DNA from: an uncultured Clostridium sp.
Lineage (GTDB): Bacteria > Bacillota > Clostridia > Peptostreptococcales > Peptostreptococcaceae
Assembly (NCBI GenBank): GCA_945931665.1
Contig: CAMEPL010000004.1
Span: forward strand, 1 to 61,735
Length of the DNA stretch: 61,735 nucleotides
Direction: 5' to 3'
Shown here: one piece after another, positions 1 to 8,309 of the stretch
How the letters are laid out: each line of letters opens with the position of its first letter
Position numbering within the stretch: position 1 is the stretch's first letter
Position numbers and translations under genes: made by a program
Notes under the pieces: generated by a model
Told to the model about the DNA's origin: nothing
Databases searched by the model: none
The model's input: only the letters and a program-made list of their open reading frames with translations

Positions 1-183
1 ATAAAAGATTTAGCACCAAGTTTAATTGCAAACGCAATTTCTGAAGACGGATTAATAGAGGCGATAAGCATGCCAGATAAAAAGTTTGTTATGGCGGTTC
101 AATGGCATCCGGAATTTTTGTGGAAAGACAGTAAAGAAAATAATTTAATAATCACTGAGTTTATAAAATGTATAACTAAATAA
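1..183 (+). CDS. Class-I glutamine amidotransferase-like hydrolase (peptidase C26), C-terminal fragment
   Basis: Only the last 60 codons are inside the window, open from base 1 to a TAA at 181-183. The fragment contains MAVQWHPEF, the conserved WHPE element that carries the catalytic His and Glu of class-I amidotransferases. The preceding 'DGLIEAI' strand also fits the gamma-glutamyl-GABA hydrolase (PuuD-like, peptidase C26) group, which cleaves gamma-glutamyl amides in polyamine catabolism. The nucleophile Cys lies outside the window, so substrate and completeness cannot be judged. Family assignment is fairly secure; the specific PuuD-like role is inference. Confidence 0.75.
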   Translation: MKDLAPSLIANAISEDGLIEAISMPDKKFVMAVQWHPEFLWKDSKENNLIITEFIKCITK

Positions 184-233
184 TATACAATATATAGTGT
201 GATAAAAAATATATTGAATTTAGGGAGTGTATT

Positions 234-839
234 ATGAGAGAAGAAGAAAAAATATTTTTAGGAAAGTTATTTGATGCAAGAACACAAGAGTTGAGAGATA
301 TAAAACATAAGGCACATATACTTTGCCAAAAATTTAATTCTATGGATGAATATGATGAAGATAGATTACCTATAATTAAAGAATTTATAGGTAAAATAGG
401 AGATAAATATTATTTTCAGGGGCCGATACAATTTAATTATGGATCTCATACATTTATAGGCGAAAATTTTTTCTCAAATTTTAATTTAACAGTTATGGAC
501 GATGCAAGAATTCATATAGGGGATAATGTTATGTTTGGGCCAAATGTATCGTTGATGGCGACAAATCATCCATTAATTGCTCAGGAGAGAATAGCAATGA
601 AATACCCAGATGGACATGTATCAATGTCTGAATATGCAGATGAAATACATATTGGAAATAATGTATGGCTTGCAGCAAATGTTGTAGTTTTAGGTGGTGT
701 TACTATAGGTGACAATGCAGTAATCGGTGCAGGAAGTGTGGTTACAAAGGATATACCATCAAATTATTTAGCATATGGAGTCCCATGCAAACCAATTAGA
801 GAAATAACAGAACAAGATTCAAAAATGCATTTACTTTAA
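234..839 (+). CDS. Maltose/galactoside-type O-acetyltransferase (left-handed beta-helix)
   Basis: This 201-residue protein has the usual length and architecture of maltose/galactoside acetyltransferases. Residues 5-55 form the 'mac' helical N-terminal domain, followed by hexapeptide repeats such as IHIGDNVMFGPNV and IHIGNNVWLAANV that build a left-handed beta-helix. TNHPL places the catalytic His at about residue 112, and VIGAGSVVTKDIP near the end is the acetyl-CoA binding coil. It would transfer acetyl from acetyl-CoA to a sugar hydroxyl in the cytoplasm; the natural acceptor is uncertain, as for most of the family. GGGAG lies 7 bases before the ATG. The gene stands alone after the amidotransferase fragment. 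Confidence 0.88.
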   Translation: MREEEKIFLGKLFDARTQELRDIKHKAHILCQKFNSMDEYDEDRLPIIKEFIGKIGDKYYFQGPIQFNYGSHTFIGENFFSNFNLTVMDDARIHIGDNVMFGPNVSLMATNHPLIAQERIAMKYPDGHVSMSEYADEIHIGNNVWLAANVVVLGGVTIGDNAVIGAGSVVTKDIPSNYLAYGVPCKPIREITEQDSKMHLL

Positions 840-1006
840 GTGATTGTACTTAATTCAACATAATTGTATTATCTAGGATAAATTAGATTTAAATAATGAT
901 TTTGTTATTTTAGTATTTGTAAATAATATATAGTATAAGAATTAGTAATATACTTATAACTTTATAAATAAAATATAGTTAGGTTTAAACAGAAAGGGGA
1001 AAAATA

Positions 1007-1384
1007 ATGGAAAAAGAATTATGGTCAGATCGCAAAAGAGTTGTTTTCTTTGGTTTACCACTTAGTTTTACAAAATATCGTTTAACAACTAATCGTCTTT
1101 TTGTAAACACAGGTTTTTTAACTCAAAGAGAAGATGAAGTTAGATTATATAGAATAACAGATGTTTCTTTAAGTAGAACTTTAATGCAGAGAATTTTTGG
1201 ATTAAGTACAATTCACTGTAACTCTAGCGATAGAACATTAGGAAATTTTGACATTATAAATATAAAAGATGGAGAGGAAGTTAAAGAACTTCTATCCAAA
1301 AGTGTTGAAAGAGAAAGAATAGCAAGAAGAGTTTCTACTAGAGAAAATATGATAGATGTAAGTGAAGATGATGATTGGGATTAA
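1007..1384 (+). CDS. PH domain-containing protein (bacterial PH domain, YdbT/YdbS-like)
   Basis: A 125-residue soluble protein. Residues 10-100 match the bacterial PH fold seen in YdbS/YdbT-type proteins: 'KYRLTTNRLFVNTGFLTQREDEVRLYRI' is split here into the beta strand YRLTTNRLFV, then the turn, then VRLYRITDVSLSRTL. No membrane segment is present, unlike the membrane-bound relatives. The C-terminus is charged and acidic (EDDDWD). The cellular role of these proteins is unknown. The RBS AAAGGGGA is well placed. The gene ends just before a strong hairpin terminator, so it is a single-gene unit. Confidence 0.75.
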   Translation: MEKELWSDRKRVVFFGLPLSFTKYRLTTNRLFVNTGFLTQREDEVRLYRITDVSLSRTLMQRIFGLSTIHCNSSDRTLGNFDIINIKDGEEVKELLSKSVERERIARRVSTRENMIDVSEDDDWD

Positions 1385-1404
1385 TGTATTTTAATCAAAT
1401 TCAC

Positions 1405-1440
1405 AAACGGTAGTTAAGATTACTACCGTTTTATTTTTAT
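1405..1440 (+). terminator. Rho-independent terminator after the PH-domain gene
   Basis: A perfect 10-bp stem (1405-1414 with 1422-1431) with a 7-base loop, followed by TATTTTTAT. Confidence 0.85.
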
Positions 1441-1474
1441 AGTTAGGAAGTAAGTAATAGAAAGAGGTAACATT

Positions 1475-2227
1475 ATGAAAATTATAATTTCACCGGCAAA
1501 GAAGATGAATATAGATGACGATATTTTTGAATGTAGGACGGAACCTGTATTTTTAGAAAAAACAAAAGAATTGATGAATTATATGATGAATTTGTCATAT
1601 GAAGAGTGCAAAACAATGTGGAAATGTAGTGATAAACTAGCACAACTAAATTATGATAGAATTTTAGATATGGACTTAAATTATAGATTAACACCAGCAA
1701 TTTTTTCATATGAGGGTATTCAATATCAATATATGGGGCCAAAAGTGCTTAGCCAAGATGCTATTGAATATTTACAAGAAAACTTAAGAATTTTATCAGG
1801 GTTTTATGGAATTTTAAAACCATTAGACGGAGTAGTTCCATATAGACTTGAAATGCAGACAAAACTTATAAAACATGAAAATAAAGATTTATATGAATAT
1901 TGGTCAGATGAAATAGCAAACAGTTTATTTGAAGAAACTGATTTAATAATTAATTTAGCATCAAAAGAATACAGCAAATGCATAGAAAAATACATAAAAA
2001 ATCAACCTAATACAAGGTTTGTAACATGTGTATTTGGCGAACTAAAAGGAGATAAAGTAATCGAAAAAGGCACACTTGCAAAAATGGCAAGAGGGGAAAT
2101 GGTTAGATATTTAGCTGAAAATAATATTCGTGATTTAACTCAAGTAAAAATGTTTGACAAATTGGACTATAAGTACAGTGAAGAAAAGTCTAATGATGAT
2201 ACATATGTATTTATAAAATCTATGTAA
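1475..2227 (+). CDS. yaaA: Peroxide stress protein YaaA (DUF328/UPF0246)
   Basis: At 250 residues the protein has full family length. It opens with MKIIISPAKKM, the near-invariant start of YaaA, and carries YGILKPLDGVVPYRLEM and the C-terminal GEMVRYLAENN element that form the conserved core. In E. coli YaaA limits damage from H2O2 by lowering free intracellular iron and it binds DNA; the biochemical mechanism is not settled. AGAGGT precedes the ATG. It is followed by the Mn2+ riboswitch and mntP, so two metal/oxidative stress genes are adjacent. They are probably separate transcripts, because the riboswitch has its own promoter. Confidence 0.93.
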   Translation: MKIIISPAKKMNIDDDIFECRTEPVFLEKTKELMNYMMNLSYEECKTMWKCSDKLAQLNYDRILDMDLNYRLTPAIFSYEGIQYQYMGPKVLSQDAIEYLQENLRILSGFYGILKPLDGVVPYRLEMQTKLIKHENKDLYEYWSDEIANSLFEETDLIINLASKEYSKCIEKYIKNQPNTRFVTCVFGELKGDKVIEKGTLAKMARGEMVRYLAENNIRDLTQVKMFDKLDYKYSEEKSNDDTYVFIKSM

Positions 2228-2283
2228 ATTATAAAATAGAAAAGGAATAATATTGATTTTTTAGTAATATTATATATAAATAA

Positions 2284-2313
2284 TTGACAGATTTAATTGG
2301 TATATTCTATAAT
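2284..2313 (+). promoter_or_regulatory. SigA-type promoter of the mntP riboswitch transcript
   Basis: TTGACA at 2284-2289 and TATAAT at 2308-2313 are both consensus, separated by 18 bases. Transcription would start near 2320, shortly before the riboswitch aptamer. Confidence 0.8.
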
Positions 2314-2332
2314 AGAGAAGTTCTAAATAATT

Positions 2333-2500
2333 AAACGGATTAAAACTAAATAACTCCTATGAGGGAGTAGTTTGCGGCTAAGCCGTTGTAATGTCGACAT
2401 AATGATTGCAAAATCCGGTATTACATTAAAAAGCGAGACTCATGGATAATAAGGTGTTTGATTTTAAACACTTTATTGTCTATGGGTCTTTTTTAATTTT
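2333..2500 (+). promoter_or_regulatory. yybP-ykoY manganese riboswitch with terminator expression platform
   Basis: The leader contains GGGAGTAG (2363-2370) and GTCGACATAATG (about 2392-2403), which resemble the conserved L1/L3 elements of yybP-ykoY aptamers, directly upstream of an MntP-type exporter, the classic partner. It ends in a very long hairpin: 2437-2459 pairs along 23 positions (with G-U pairs) with 2466-2488, then TTTTTT. In this family Mn2+ binding favours read-through, so efflux is made when Mn2+ is high. The aptamer match is from memory of the consensus; the terminator is seen directly. Confidence 0.87.
2437..2500 (+). terminator. Riboswitch-controlled terminator before mntP
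   Basis: Hairpin of 23 consecutive pairs including G-U wobble (2437-2459 with 2466-2488), 6-base loop, then six T. It ends immediately before the mntP RBS AAAGGAGGG at 2501. Confidence 0.85.
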
Positions 2501-2516
2501 AAAGGAGGGAAAAATA

Positions 2517-3194
2517 ATGGGATTATTGGAACTTTTTATTCTAGCAGTAGGGTTATCGATGGATGCTTTTGCTGTATCAATTTGTAAGGGATTAGCCTTA
2601 CCAAAAATAAATTTTAAATCAGCAGGTATAGTTGGTTTATGGTTTGGAGCGTTCCAGGCATTAATGCCACTTATAGGATATTTGCTTGGTGTAAACTTTA
2701 GAGAGTATATAGTTAGTGTAGATCATTGGATAGCATTTATACTATTAGCTTTAATTGGAGGAAATATGATTAAAGAAGCTTTATCAGATGATAATGAGGA
2801 AGAGTCAGAAATAAGAAACTTAAAACGTGGTGGAGAAGGAACGATAGATGGATATTCATTAGAGTTAAGTTCAATATCTCCTACAGGTCAAATTGCATTA
2901 AGTAGACAAAATAATGAACTTAAAGAAATTTTAGGGTTTAAAACAATGTTGTTACTTGCAATTGCAACGAGTATAGATGCATTGGCAATGGGCGTAACAT
3001 TTGCATTTTTAAACGTAAATATTATACCAGCAATATCTTTTATAGGAATAGTAACATTCACTTTTTCAGCAGTTGGTGTAAAAATAGGAAATGTATTCGG
3101 ACTTAAATACAAGTCAAAAGCTGAAATTGTTGGTGGTATAATACTTATATTATTGGGTTGCAAGATATTAATTGAACACTTAGGAATTATATAA
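2517..3194 (+). CDS. mntP: Manganese efflux pump MntP
   Basis: A 225-residue membrane protein exporting Mn2+. It has the two family hallmarks, [14 protein letters not shown] at the N-terminus and [10 protein letters not shown] in the second half. Each puts an essential Asp in a membrane helix, reflecting the internal duplication of DUF204. About six membrane segments are visible. The loop between the two halves (about residues 88-140, starting SDDNEEESE) is longer and more acidic than in the roughly 190-residue enterobacterial protein. The ATG at 2517 is chosen because AAAGGAGGG sits 7 bases upstream. An in-frame ATG at 2442 is rejected because it lies inside the riboswitch terminator hairpin. 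Confidence 0.93.
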   Translation: MGLLELFILAVGLSMDAFAVSICKGLALPKINFKSAGIVGLWFGAFQALMPLIGYLLGVNFREYIVSVDHWIAFILLALIGGNMIKEALSDDNEEESEIRNLKRGGEGTIDGYSLELSSISPTGQIALSRQNNELKEILGFKTMLLLAIATSIDALAMGVTFAFLNVNIIPAISFIGIVTFTFSAVGVKIGNVFGLKYKSKAEIVGGIILILLGCKILIEHLGII

Positions 3195-3206
3195 ATTTAT
3201 TTGGAG

Positions 3207-3242
3207 TTGGATATAATATCTAGCTCCTTATTATTATCACAT
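3207..3242 (+). terminator. Probable terminator after mntP
   Basis: GGAGTTGGAT pairs with ATCTAGCTCC (10 bp including G-U pairs) with a short AT loop, followed by TTATTATTAT. The tail is weaker than in the other terminators here. Confidence 0.5.
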
Positions 3243-3290
3243 TAATAATAAAAATAAGCATGTTGTAATTTGTACGACATGCTTATAAAG
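3243..3290 (-). terminator. Terminator of the minus-strand bceAB-like operon
   Basis: A 13-bp stem (3255-3267 with 3273-3285) with a 5-base loop. Read on the minus strand it is followed by TTTTTATTATTAAT, so it ends the ABC operon that reads leftward. Confidence 0.75.
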
Positions 3291-3326
3291 AATAAATATA
3301 TATTAATTTGAATAGTGTTAGTAATT

Positions 3327-5345
3327 TTAACTTACGATTTTATAATAACTTCTAGCTGTAATTCTATAAACTATACCATAGAATATAGCGAATATTAGAA
3401 AACTACCACAAGTAGCAATTGCAAATAATTTTATATTCGTAAGGTTTAAAATAGCCAATATCTTAGTTATGAATGGGAATGCAAATGCTATATGAATTCC
3501 TGCTACAATAAGTGGTAAGAAGAAAACTGTAAGCACTTGAGAGTGTATAGATTTCTTAATTTCCTTATGGCTTATTCCGACCTTTTGCATTATTGCAAAA
3601 CGTTCTTTATCATCATATCCTTCAGAAATTTGTTTATAATACATAATTAAAATTGTCGCTATCATAAATAATACACCTAAGAATACACCTATAAATAGAA
3701 GACCACCATTAAGGGCGATAAGATTATTTCTAGAATCTTCACGACAATCTATTTTACCTTGATAAATGTATTTATTCGTACCTTCTGGATAGTTAGCCAT
3801 TGCTTGCATTTCATCTGTAAATTTGTTATTTATTTTTAAGATGTTTTCAGCATTTGTATCTACATTAAAGAAGTATAAATATTTAATATCTGAGGCCATA
3901 TCGCCGTACACCTTTTGTTGTAATTTATTTATATTTTTTAATATATCTATATTTTTAACTACAACAACATGATTTTTTGCAACATTAGCAGCAACATATT
4001 GATCTGTAGGGAAGTTCTCAAAAGTATCTTTTATTTTAAATGTATAATTGAAAATTTTAAGTATTGGTTCCGTATATTTTTCACGATTGGAACAAATAAG
4101 TACTTCATCATCATTTAATTTAACGTTAGAATTATATATTTTATTGTAGTCATTTAAAGTTACAAATGATAATGTACTTATATTATCTACAGTATTGGCA
4201 TATGTTGAATTAGCCTTATCTACTACAAATGTATCACCTTTATCGATACAAGCAAAATTTAAAGTAGTATATTCAAGTATGTCTGTTGGCTCTTGATTAA
4301 AATCATCAAGTGTATTGTTTACCCAAGCTTTTAAATTTTTTATATCTTTACTCGAATGCCCAGAAGGAGAAAATTGAAATTCTCTTGGATAATAATTATC
4401 AACAATATCATTCATTCCGTACCATAAAGAGAATGTAGATGAAAGCATTACTAATACCATAGTCGATAATACACATATATTAGCAAGGCCGACTGCATTT
4501 TGTTTCATACGGTATATCATACCTGATACTGATATAAAGTTTTTAGTTTTATAATAGTAATTTTTATTTTTACGTAGAGTTTTTAATAAAACTATACTTC
4601 CAGCTGTAAATACAAGATAAGTTCCGATTATTACTAATATTACAGCTACGAAAAATAGAGTTAAAGCAGCTATAGGATTAGTAGTTGTAACGGCTATATA
4701 ATATCCTGTACCTAAGCATATAAATCCAAGTAAAGCAATAAAGCATTTTGCTTTTGGTTCTTTTTCACCGACAGAACTACCTTGTAATAATTCTATTGGT
4801 TTAGCTAAGTGAATTTGTCTAATACTATTTAAGAATATTAATACAAATATTGCGGCGAATAATACAAATGTAGTGCTAAGTGAAGTAGAAGATATATAAA
4901 ATCCTAGAGGAATTTTTACTGAAAACATTGATAATAATAATAGAAGCATTAATTTATCAAATAAAATTCCTATTAAAAGACCTAAAACTAAACTAATTAC
5001 ACTTATAATAAGAGTTTCACATAATACAACTCTAGATATATGTTTCTTTTCCATACCCAAAATATTATAAAGTCCAAACTCTTTTTTTCTACGTTTCATA
5101 AGGAAACTATTTGTGTAAAACAAGAATATTACGGCGAATATTCCACATACAATTGTACCTAAAAATAATACTTCAGACATTGCGCTTGTTCCAGTTGCTT
5201 TAGTCAAATCTGGATTATTTGATAGAGAACAAATAATATAAAACATGCAGATAGTTAATATTGATGTAATTATATAGGGTACGTATGTTTTTGCATTTTT
5301 CTTTATGTTTGTAATAGCTAATTTAAAATAAAAGAATCTACTCAT
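3327..5345 (-). CDS. BceB-like ABC transporter permease (FtsX family, antimicrobial peptide resistance)
   Basis: A 672-residue permease of the peptide-detoxification group. The layout is typical of BceB: one N-terminal membrane helix, an FtsX core of helices around residues 55-200, further helices to about 315, a large extracellular domain of roughly 200 residues before the helix 'LLFIGVFLGVLFMIATILIM' (given here as its 20 residues), and two final helices. These permeases sense and remove lantibiotics or bacitracin from lipid II-cycle intermediates. The start ATG at 5345 overlaps the ATPase stop by 8 bases (ATGAGTAG), showing translational coupling. A TTG 7 codons upstream is less likely. 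The cognate peptide is unknown. Confidence 0.9.
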   Translation of the reverse strand: MSRFFYFKLAITNIKKNAKTYVPYIITSILTICMFYIICSLSNNPDLTKATGTSAMSEVLFLGTIVCGIFAVIFLFYTNSFLMKRRKKEFGLYNILGMEKKHISRVVLCETLIISVISLVLGLLIGILFDKLMLLLLLSMFSVKIPLGFYISSTSLSTTFVLFAAIFVLIFLNSIRQIHLAKPIELLQGSSVGEKEPKAKCFIALLGFICLGTGYYIAVTTTNPIAALTLFFVAVILVIIGTYLVFTAGSIVLLKTLRKNKNYYYKTKNFISVSGMIYRMKQNAVGLANICVLSTMVLVMLSSTFSLWYGMNDIVDNYYPREFQFSPSGHSSKDIKNLKAWVNNTLDDFNQEPTDILEYTTLNFACIDKGDTFVVDKANSTYANTVDNISTLSFVTLNDYNKIYNSNVKLNDDEVLICSNREKYTEPILKIFNYTFKIKDTFENFPTDQYVAANVAKNHVVVVKNIDILKNINKLQQKVYGDMASDIKYLYFFNVDTNAENILKINNKFTDEMQAMANYPEGTNKYIYQGKIDCREDSRNNLIALNGGLLFIGVFLGVLFMIATILIMYYKQISEGYDDKERFAIMQKVGISHKEIKKSIHSQVLTVFFLPLIVAGIHIAFAFPFITKILAILNLTNIKLFAIATCGSFLIFAIFYGIVYRITARSYYKIVS

Positions 5346-6105
5346 TTTTAACACCGCCTGTAGCAATCATAGTTAAAGTATCTGAAATTTTTTGATACAT
5401 TTCTTGTTTAGTTGAAGAGCCTCTATAAAGTTGGTGAAATACCTTCCCATCTTTTATAAATAGAACTCTTTTGGCACTACTGGCAGCCTTTGTACTGTGA
5501 GTTACCATTAATATTGTTTGACCTTCTTCATTTATATCCTCAAATAATTGAAGTAAATCATCAGCAGAGTGAGAGTCTAATGCACCAGTTGGTTCATCTG
5601 CCAAAATTAATTGAGGTTTAGTTATGAGAGCTCTTGCTACTGCAGCTCTTTGTTTTTGACCACCAGAAACTTCATAAGGGTATTTTTCTAATAAAGAACT
5701 TATTCCTAATTTAGTTGCAAGTGGTTGTAAAAGTGAATTCATTTCATTGTATTTTTTACCTGATAAAACTAAAGGAAGAAAAATATTATCTTTTAATGAG
5801 AATGTATCTAATAAGTTGAAATCTTGGAATACAAATCCTAAATTGTTTCTACGGAAAGCAGAGATTTCTTTTTCTTTTATAGACACTATATTTTTTCCGT
5901 TTAGTAAAACTTCGCCGCTAGTTGGTTTGTCTAGTGAAGCTAATATGTTAAGTAGGGTAGTTTTTCCGGAACCTGATTCACCCATTATAGCGACATATTC
6001 ACCTTCTTCAACAGAGAAGGATACATCTGATAAAGCTTGAACATGATTTGAACCAAATCGTGTTGTATATACTTTCTTTAAATTATTTACTTGCAAAATT
6101 GCCAT
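5338..6105 (-). CDS. BceA-like ABC transporter ATP-binding protein
   Basis: A 255-residue ATPase of the LolD/MacB/BceA type. It has Walker A GESGSGKTTLL, a Q-loop in FVFQDFNLLDTF, the signature VSGGQKQRAAVARAL, Walker B LILADEPTGALD and a switch His in MVTHSTKAA. It energises the BceB-like permease encoded next to it. On the minus strand the ATG at 6105 has GGAGG 8 bases upstream; an ATG at 6120 overlaps that same RBS and is rejected. A promoter-like TATAAT and two TTACA/TGTAA palindromes lie upstream, fitting induction by the adjacent two-component system. Confidence 0.93.
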   Translation of the reverse strand: MAILQVNNLKKVYTTRFGSNHVQALSDVSFSVEEGEYVAIMGESGSGKTTLLNILASLDKPTSGEVLLNGKNIVSIKEKEISAFRRNNLGFVFQDFNLLDTFSLKDNIFLPLVLSGKKYNEMNSLLQPLATKLGISSLLEKYPYEVSGGQKQRAAVARALITKPQLILADEPTGALDSHSADDLLQLFEDINEEGQTILMVTHSTKAASSAKRVLFIKDGKVFHQLYRGSSTKQEMYQKISDTLTMIATGGVKNE

Positions 6106-6160
6106 TTTAATGACCTCCATTTTATTTAAAATCTATTAATTTCTTATTTATGAGTTAATT

Positions 6161-6214
6161 ATAACAAAAGAGGGAAATGCTCAACCATTTCTTTGGCTTA
6201 CATTTCCCTCTTTA
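6161..6214 (-). terminator. Hairpin after the BceS-like gene, possibly also in the bceAB promoter region
   Basis: A perfect 13-bp stem (6167-6179 with 6201-6213) with a 21-base loop. On the minus strand it is followed by TGTTATAATT, so the T-tract is imperfect and the sequence merges into a TATAAT that may be the -10 box of the ABC operon. Partial read-through from the kinase gene is possible. Confidence 0.6.
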
Positions 6215-6217
6215 AAC

Positions 6218-6244
6218 TTACATTCATGTAATTTTACAATGTAA
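6218..6244. promoter_or_regulatory. Putative BceR-type operator: two adjacent palindromes
   Basis: TTACAT-TC-ATGTAA (6218-6231) and TTACA-A-TGTAA (6234-6244) lie side by side between the kinase gene and the ABC operon. BceR-family regulators bind TNACA/TGTAA inverted repeats upstream of their ABC operons. A related site (TGACA-T-TGTAA) occurs upstream of the response-regulator gene at 8079-8089. The sites are seen; the regulator is inferred. Confidence 0.5.
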
Positions 6245-6284
6245 TATAGTCATAAATTTTAATATATGTAATTTACTAATGATT

Positions 6285-7298
6285 TTATTCTATATTTATA
6301 TTTATCATTGATAAATCAAGAATAACTTTAGTTCCTACACCTATCTCAGATTCAATAGATATTTTATGTGATAATTTATCGAGTATATTTTTACATAGAT
6401 AAAGTCCAAGACCAGTTGCCTTTTTATCAGCTCTACCATTGTAACCTGTAAAACCTTTATCAAAAATTCTAGGGATATCTTCTGGAGATATTCCTATACC
6501 ATTATCCTCAATTACCATTTTTTTATTTTCTAAAGGGTAAATTGATATTTTACCTTTATTAGTATATTTTATAGCATTAGAAAGTAATTGCTCTATTACG
6601 AACACTAGCCATTTTTCATCTGTCAAAACTTTATAGTTTGTGTTTTGAAAATCAAGTGATATTTTCTTTCGTATAAAAAGGGGAGCATATTTTCTAATTG
6701 CTTGTCTTACAATATCATCTAAATTATATTCTTTTATTACAAAATCATTTTCGCTATTATCTAATCGTATATAAGAAAGTACCATTTCTACATATTGTTC
6801 TATTTTAAATAATTCTGATGAAAGAGCATTTGAAATTTCGCTTTCAGAAGTTTGTATTAGTAATTTCATTGCTGATATAGGCGTTTTAATTTGATGAGCC
6901 CACATTGTATAATAATCAATCATATCCCTTTTAGCATTATCTGATTTAGATATATAACTTTTATACTCATCATTTAACTTTAAAATTAAATTAGTATAAT
7001 CATCTTCAATCAAATTTTTTGGCAAGGGTAAGTTATCTAAAGAGATAGAAATTTCTCTTTGTAATTTATGTAATAAAAAATGTTTTTTATAGTAATTTAT
7101 GAAATTTATACATATACAAATTATGCCGATAAAACAACATATAAATGCTGAATATAAAACTGGTTCAACCTCTAGATTGTATAGAAAAAATATCAAAGTA
7201 AATACTAAAACAAATGATATAAAAAGAAAAATAGGTTTTATATATTGTTTTAGATATCTAGGTATTATATATGTAAATTTTATTTCATTATCGTCCAT
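6285..7298 (-). CDS. BceS-like intramembrane-sensing histidine kinase
   Basis: A 337-residue kinase with two membrane helices near the N-terminus (about residues 21-41 and 47-67) joined by a loop of only about six residues. It therefore has no real extracellular sensor, the mark of the BceS group, which is activated through its BceAB partner. The H-box WAHQIKTPISAM puts the phosphorylated His at residue 135. The ATPase domain has NAIKYTNKG, DNGIGI and GLGLYLCKNIL. Its start is 11 bases after the response-regulator stop, so the two genes form one transcript. Substrate peptide unknown. Confidence 0.9.
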   Translation of the reverse strand: MDDNEIKFTYIIPRYLKQYIKPIFLFISFVLVFTLIFFLYNLEVEPVLYSAFICCFIGIICICINFINYYKKHFLLHKLQREISISLDNLPLPKNLIEDDYTNLILKLNDEYKSYISKSDNAKRDMIDYYTMWAHQIKTPISAMKLLIQTSESEISNALSSELFKIEQYVEMVLSYIRLDNSENDFVIKEYNLDDIVRQAIRKYAPLFIRKKISLDFQNTNYKVLTDEKWLVFVIEQLLSNAIKYTNKGKISIYPLENKKMVIEDNGIGISPEDIPRIFDKGFTGYNGRADKKATGLGLYLCKNILDKLSHKISIESEIGVGTKVILDLSMININIE

Positions 7299-7309
7299 GT
7301 TAATTCTCC

Positions 7310-7981
7310 TTACTCTATAATATATCCAATTCCTTTTTTTGTTTTGATAAAGTTAGTTAATCCAATTGACTCTAATTTTTTACGCAATCTAGTTACATTT
7401 ACATTGAGGGTATTTTCTTCAACATAGTTATCTGTCTCCCACAACTTAATCATTAGATTATCCCTATTTACGGTTTTACCTTTGTTTTCTAATAAGGTTT
7501 GAAGTATTTTATATTCGTTTTTAGTTAATTCTACTTTTTCATCATTATAAGAGATAGAATTGTCGTTTATATTTAAAATAGCTCCATTGTGTTCTAATAA
7601 GTTTGTTTGGCTAGAAAAGTCATAAGTACGTCTTAGTATAGCTTGAATTTTTGCTACTAATACATTTAAATCAAATGGCTTTGATATAAAATCATCACCA
7701 CCCATATTCATTGCCATAACAATATTCATATTATCAGATGCAGAAGATATAAATACGATTGGAACTTTTGAAAGCTTTCTAATTTCACTACACCAGTGAT
7801 ATCCATTATAAAATGGGAGTGTAATATCTAATAGTATTAATTGTGGGTTAAACTCTACAAATTCAGGAATAATATCTTGAAAGTTTGTAACTTTCTTTGC
7901 TATAAAACCCCAGTTAGATATTTCTTTTTCAATAGATTTTGCAATGATTTCATCATCTTCAATAATTAAAATTTTATACAT
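7310..7981 (-). CDS. BceR-like OmpR-family response regulator
   Basis: A 223-residue two-domain regulator. The receiver domain (1-115) has the acidic pair DD at residues 9-10, the phosphoacceptor Asp52 in LILLDITLP and the Lys in SKPFD. The C-terminal winged helix (about 130-223) has ELTKNEYKILQTLLEN and the recognition region VNVTRLRKKLE, typical of OmpR/PhoB proteins. It is the first gene of a minus-strand operon with the BceS-like kinase and lies beside the matching ABC pair. It probably controls that ABC operon and itself. AAAGGAGG precedes the ATG. Confidence 0.92.
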   Translation of the reverse strand: MYKILIIEDDEIIAKSIEKEISNWGFIAKKVTNFQDIIPEFVEFNPQLILLDITLPFYNGYHWCSEIRKLSKVPIVFISSASDNMNIVMAMNMGGDDFISKPFDLNVLVAKIQAILRRTYDFSSQTNLLEHNGAILNINDNSISYNDEKVELTKNEYKILQTLLENKGKTVNRDNLMIKLWETDNYVEENTLNVNVTRLRKKLESIGLTNFIKTKKGIGYIIE

Positions 7982-8078
7982 AGAAACCTCCTTTAAGGTA
8001 TTTTTCTAAATGAAACTATATTTTACTTATATTAATTTTAATAAATTTTATATCATATCAGAAATTATATATTTATTT

Positions 8079-8089
8079 TGACATTGTAA
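8079..8089. promoter_or_regulatory. Putative second BceR-type site upstream of the response regulator gene
   Basis: TGACA-T-TGTAA, an inverted repeat with a single central base, about 100 bp upstream of the bceR-like start. It is very close to the TTACA-A-TGTAA site at 6234-6244, suggesting autoregulation. Confidence 0.4.
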
Positions 8090-8223
8090 CATGAAATCCT
8101 TGTTATTTACATCAAAATCGAAGTATTTATATACTTAACTAAATTAATTTATTTTTAAATTTTTTAGTGCTATCATATAAGTGGAGGTAAAATACCACAC
8201 TTTGGAAATGTGATTTTATGATT

Positions 8224-8251
8224 TTTACATAAAATAAATATTGGGTATAAT
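8224..8251 (+). promoter_or_regulatory. Probable SigA promoter for the SGNH hydrolase gene
   Basis: TTTACA at 8224-8229 and TATAAT at 8246-8251 with a 16-base spacer. An inverted repeat (8213-8235) covers the -35 box and could be an operator. Confidence 0.6.
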
Positions 8252-8309
8252 AGATTATGAAATTTTAAATAATTAATACAAAAGAATAATTGAGGAGGAC
8301 TATAATAAA

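Larger units (their letters stand above)
7982..8309. other. Divergent intergenic region between bceR-like and SGNH genes
   Basis: 328 bases without a gene. It holds a TGACA-T-TGTAA site (8079-8089) resembling the ABC-operon operator, an inverted repeat ATTTTATG/CATAAAAT (8213-8220 and 8228-8235), and the promoter of the SGNH gene (8224-8251). No small ORF with an RBS was seen. Confidence 0.5.

Noticed and set aside
2442-2516. Longer start for mntP
   Set aside because: The extension lies in the riboswitch terminator and has no RBS; the conserved MntP N-terminus begins at 2517.
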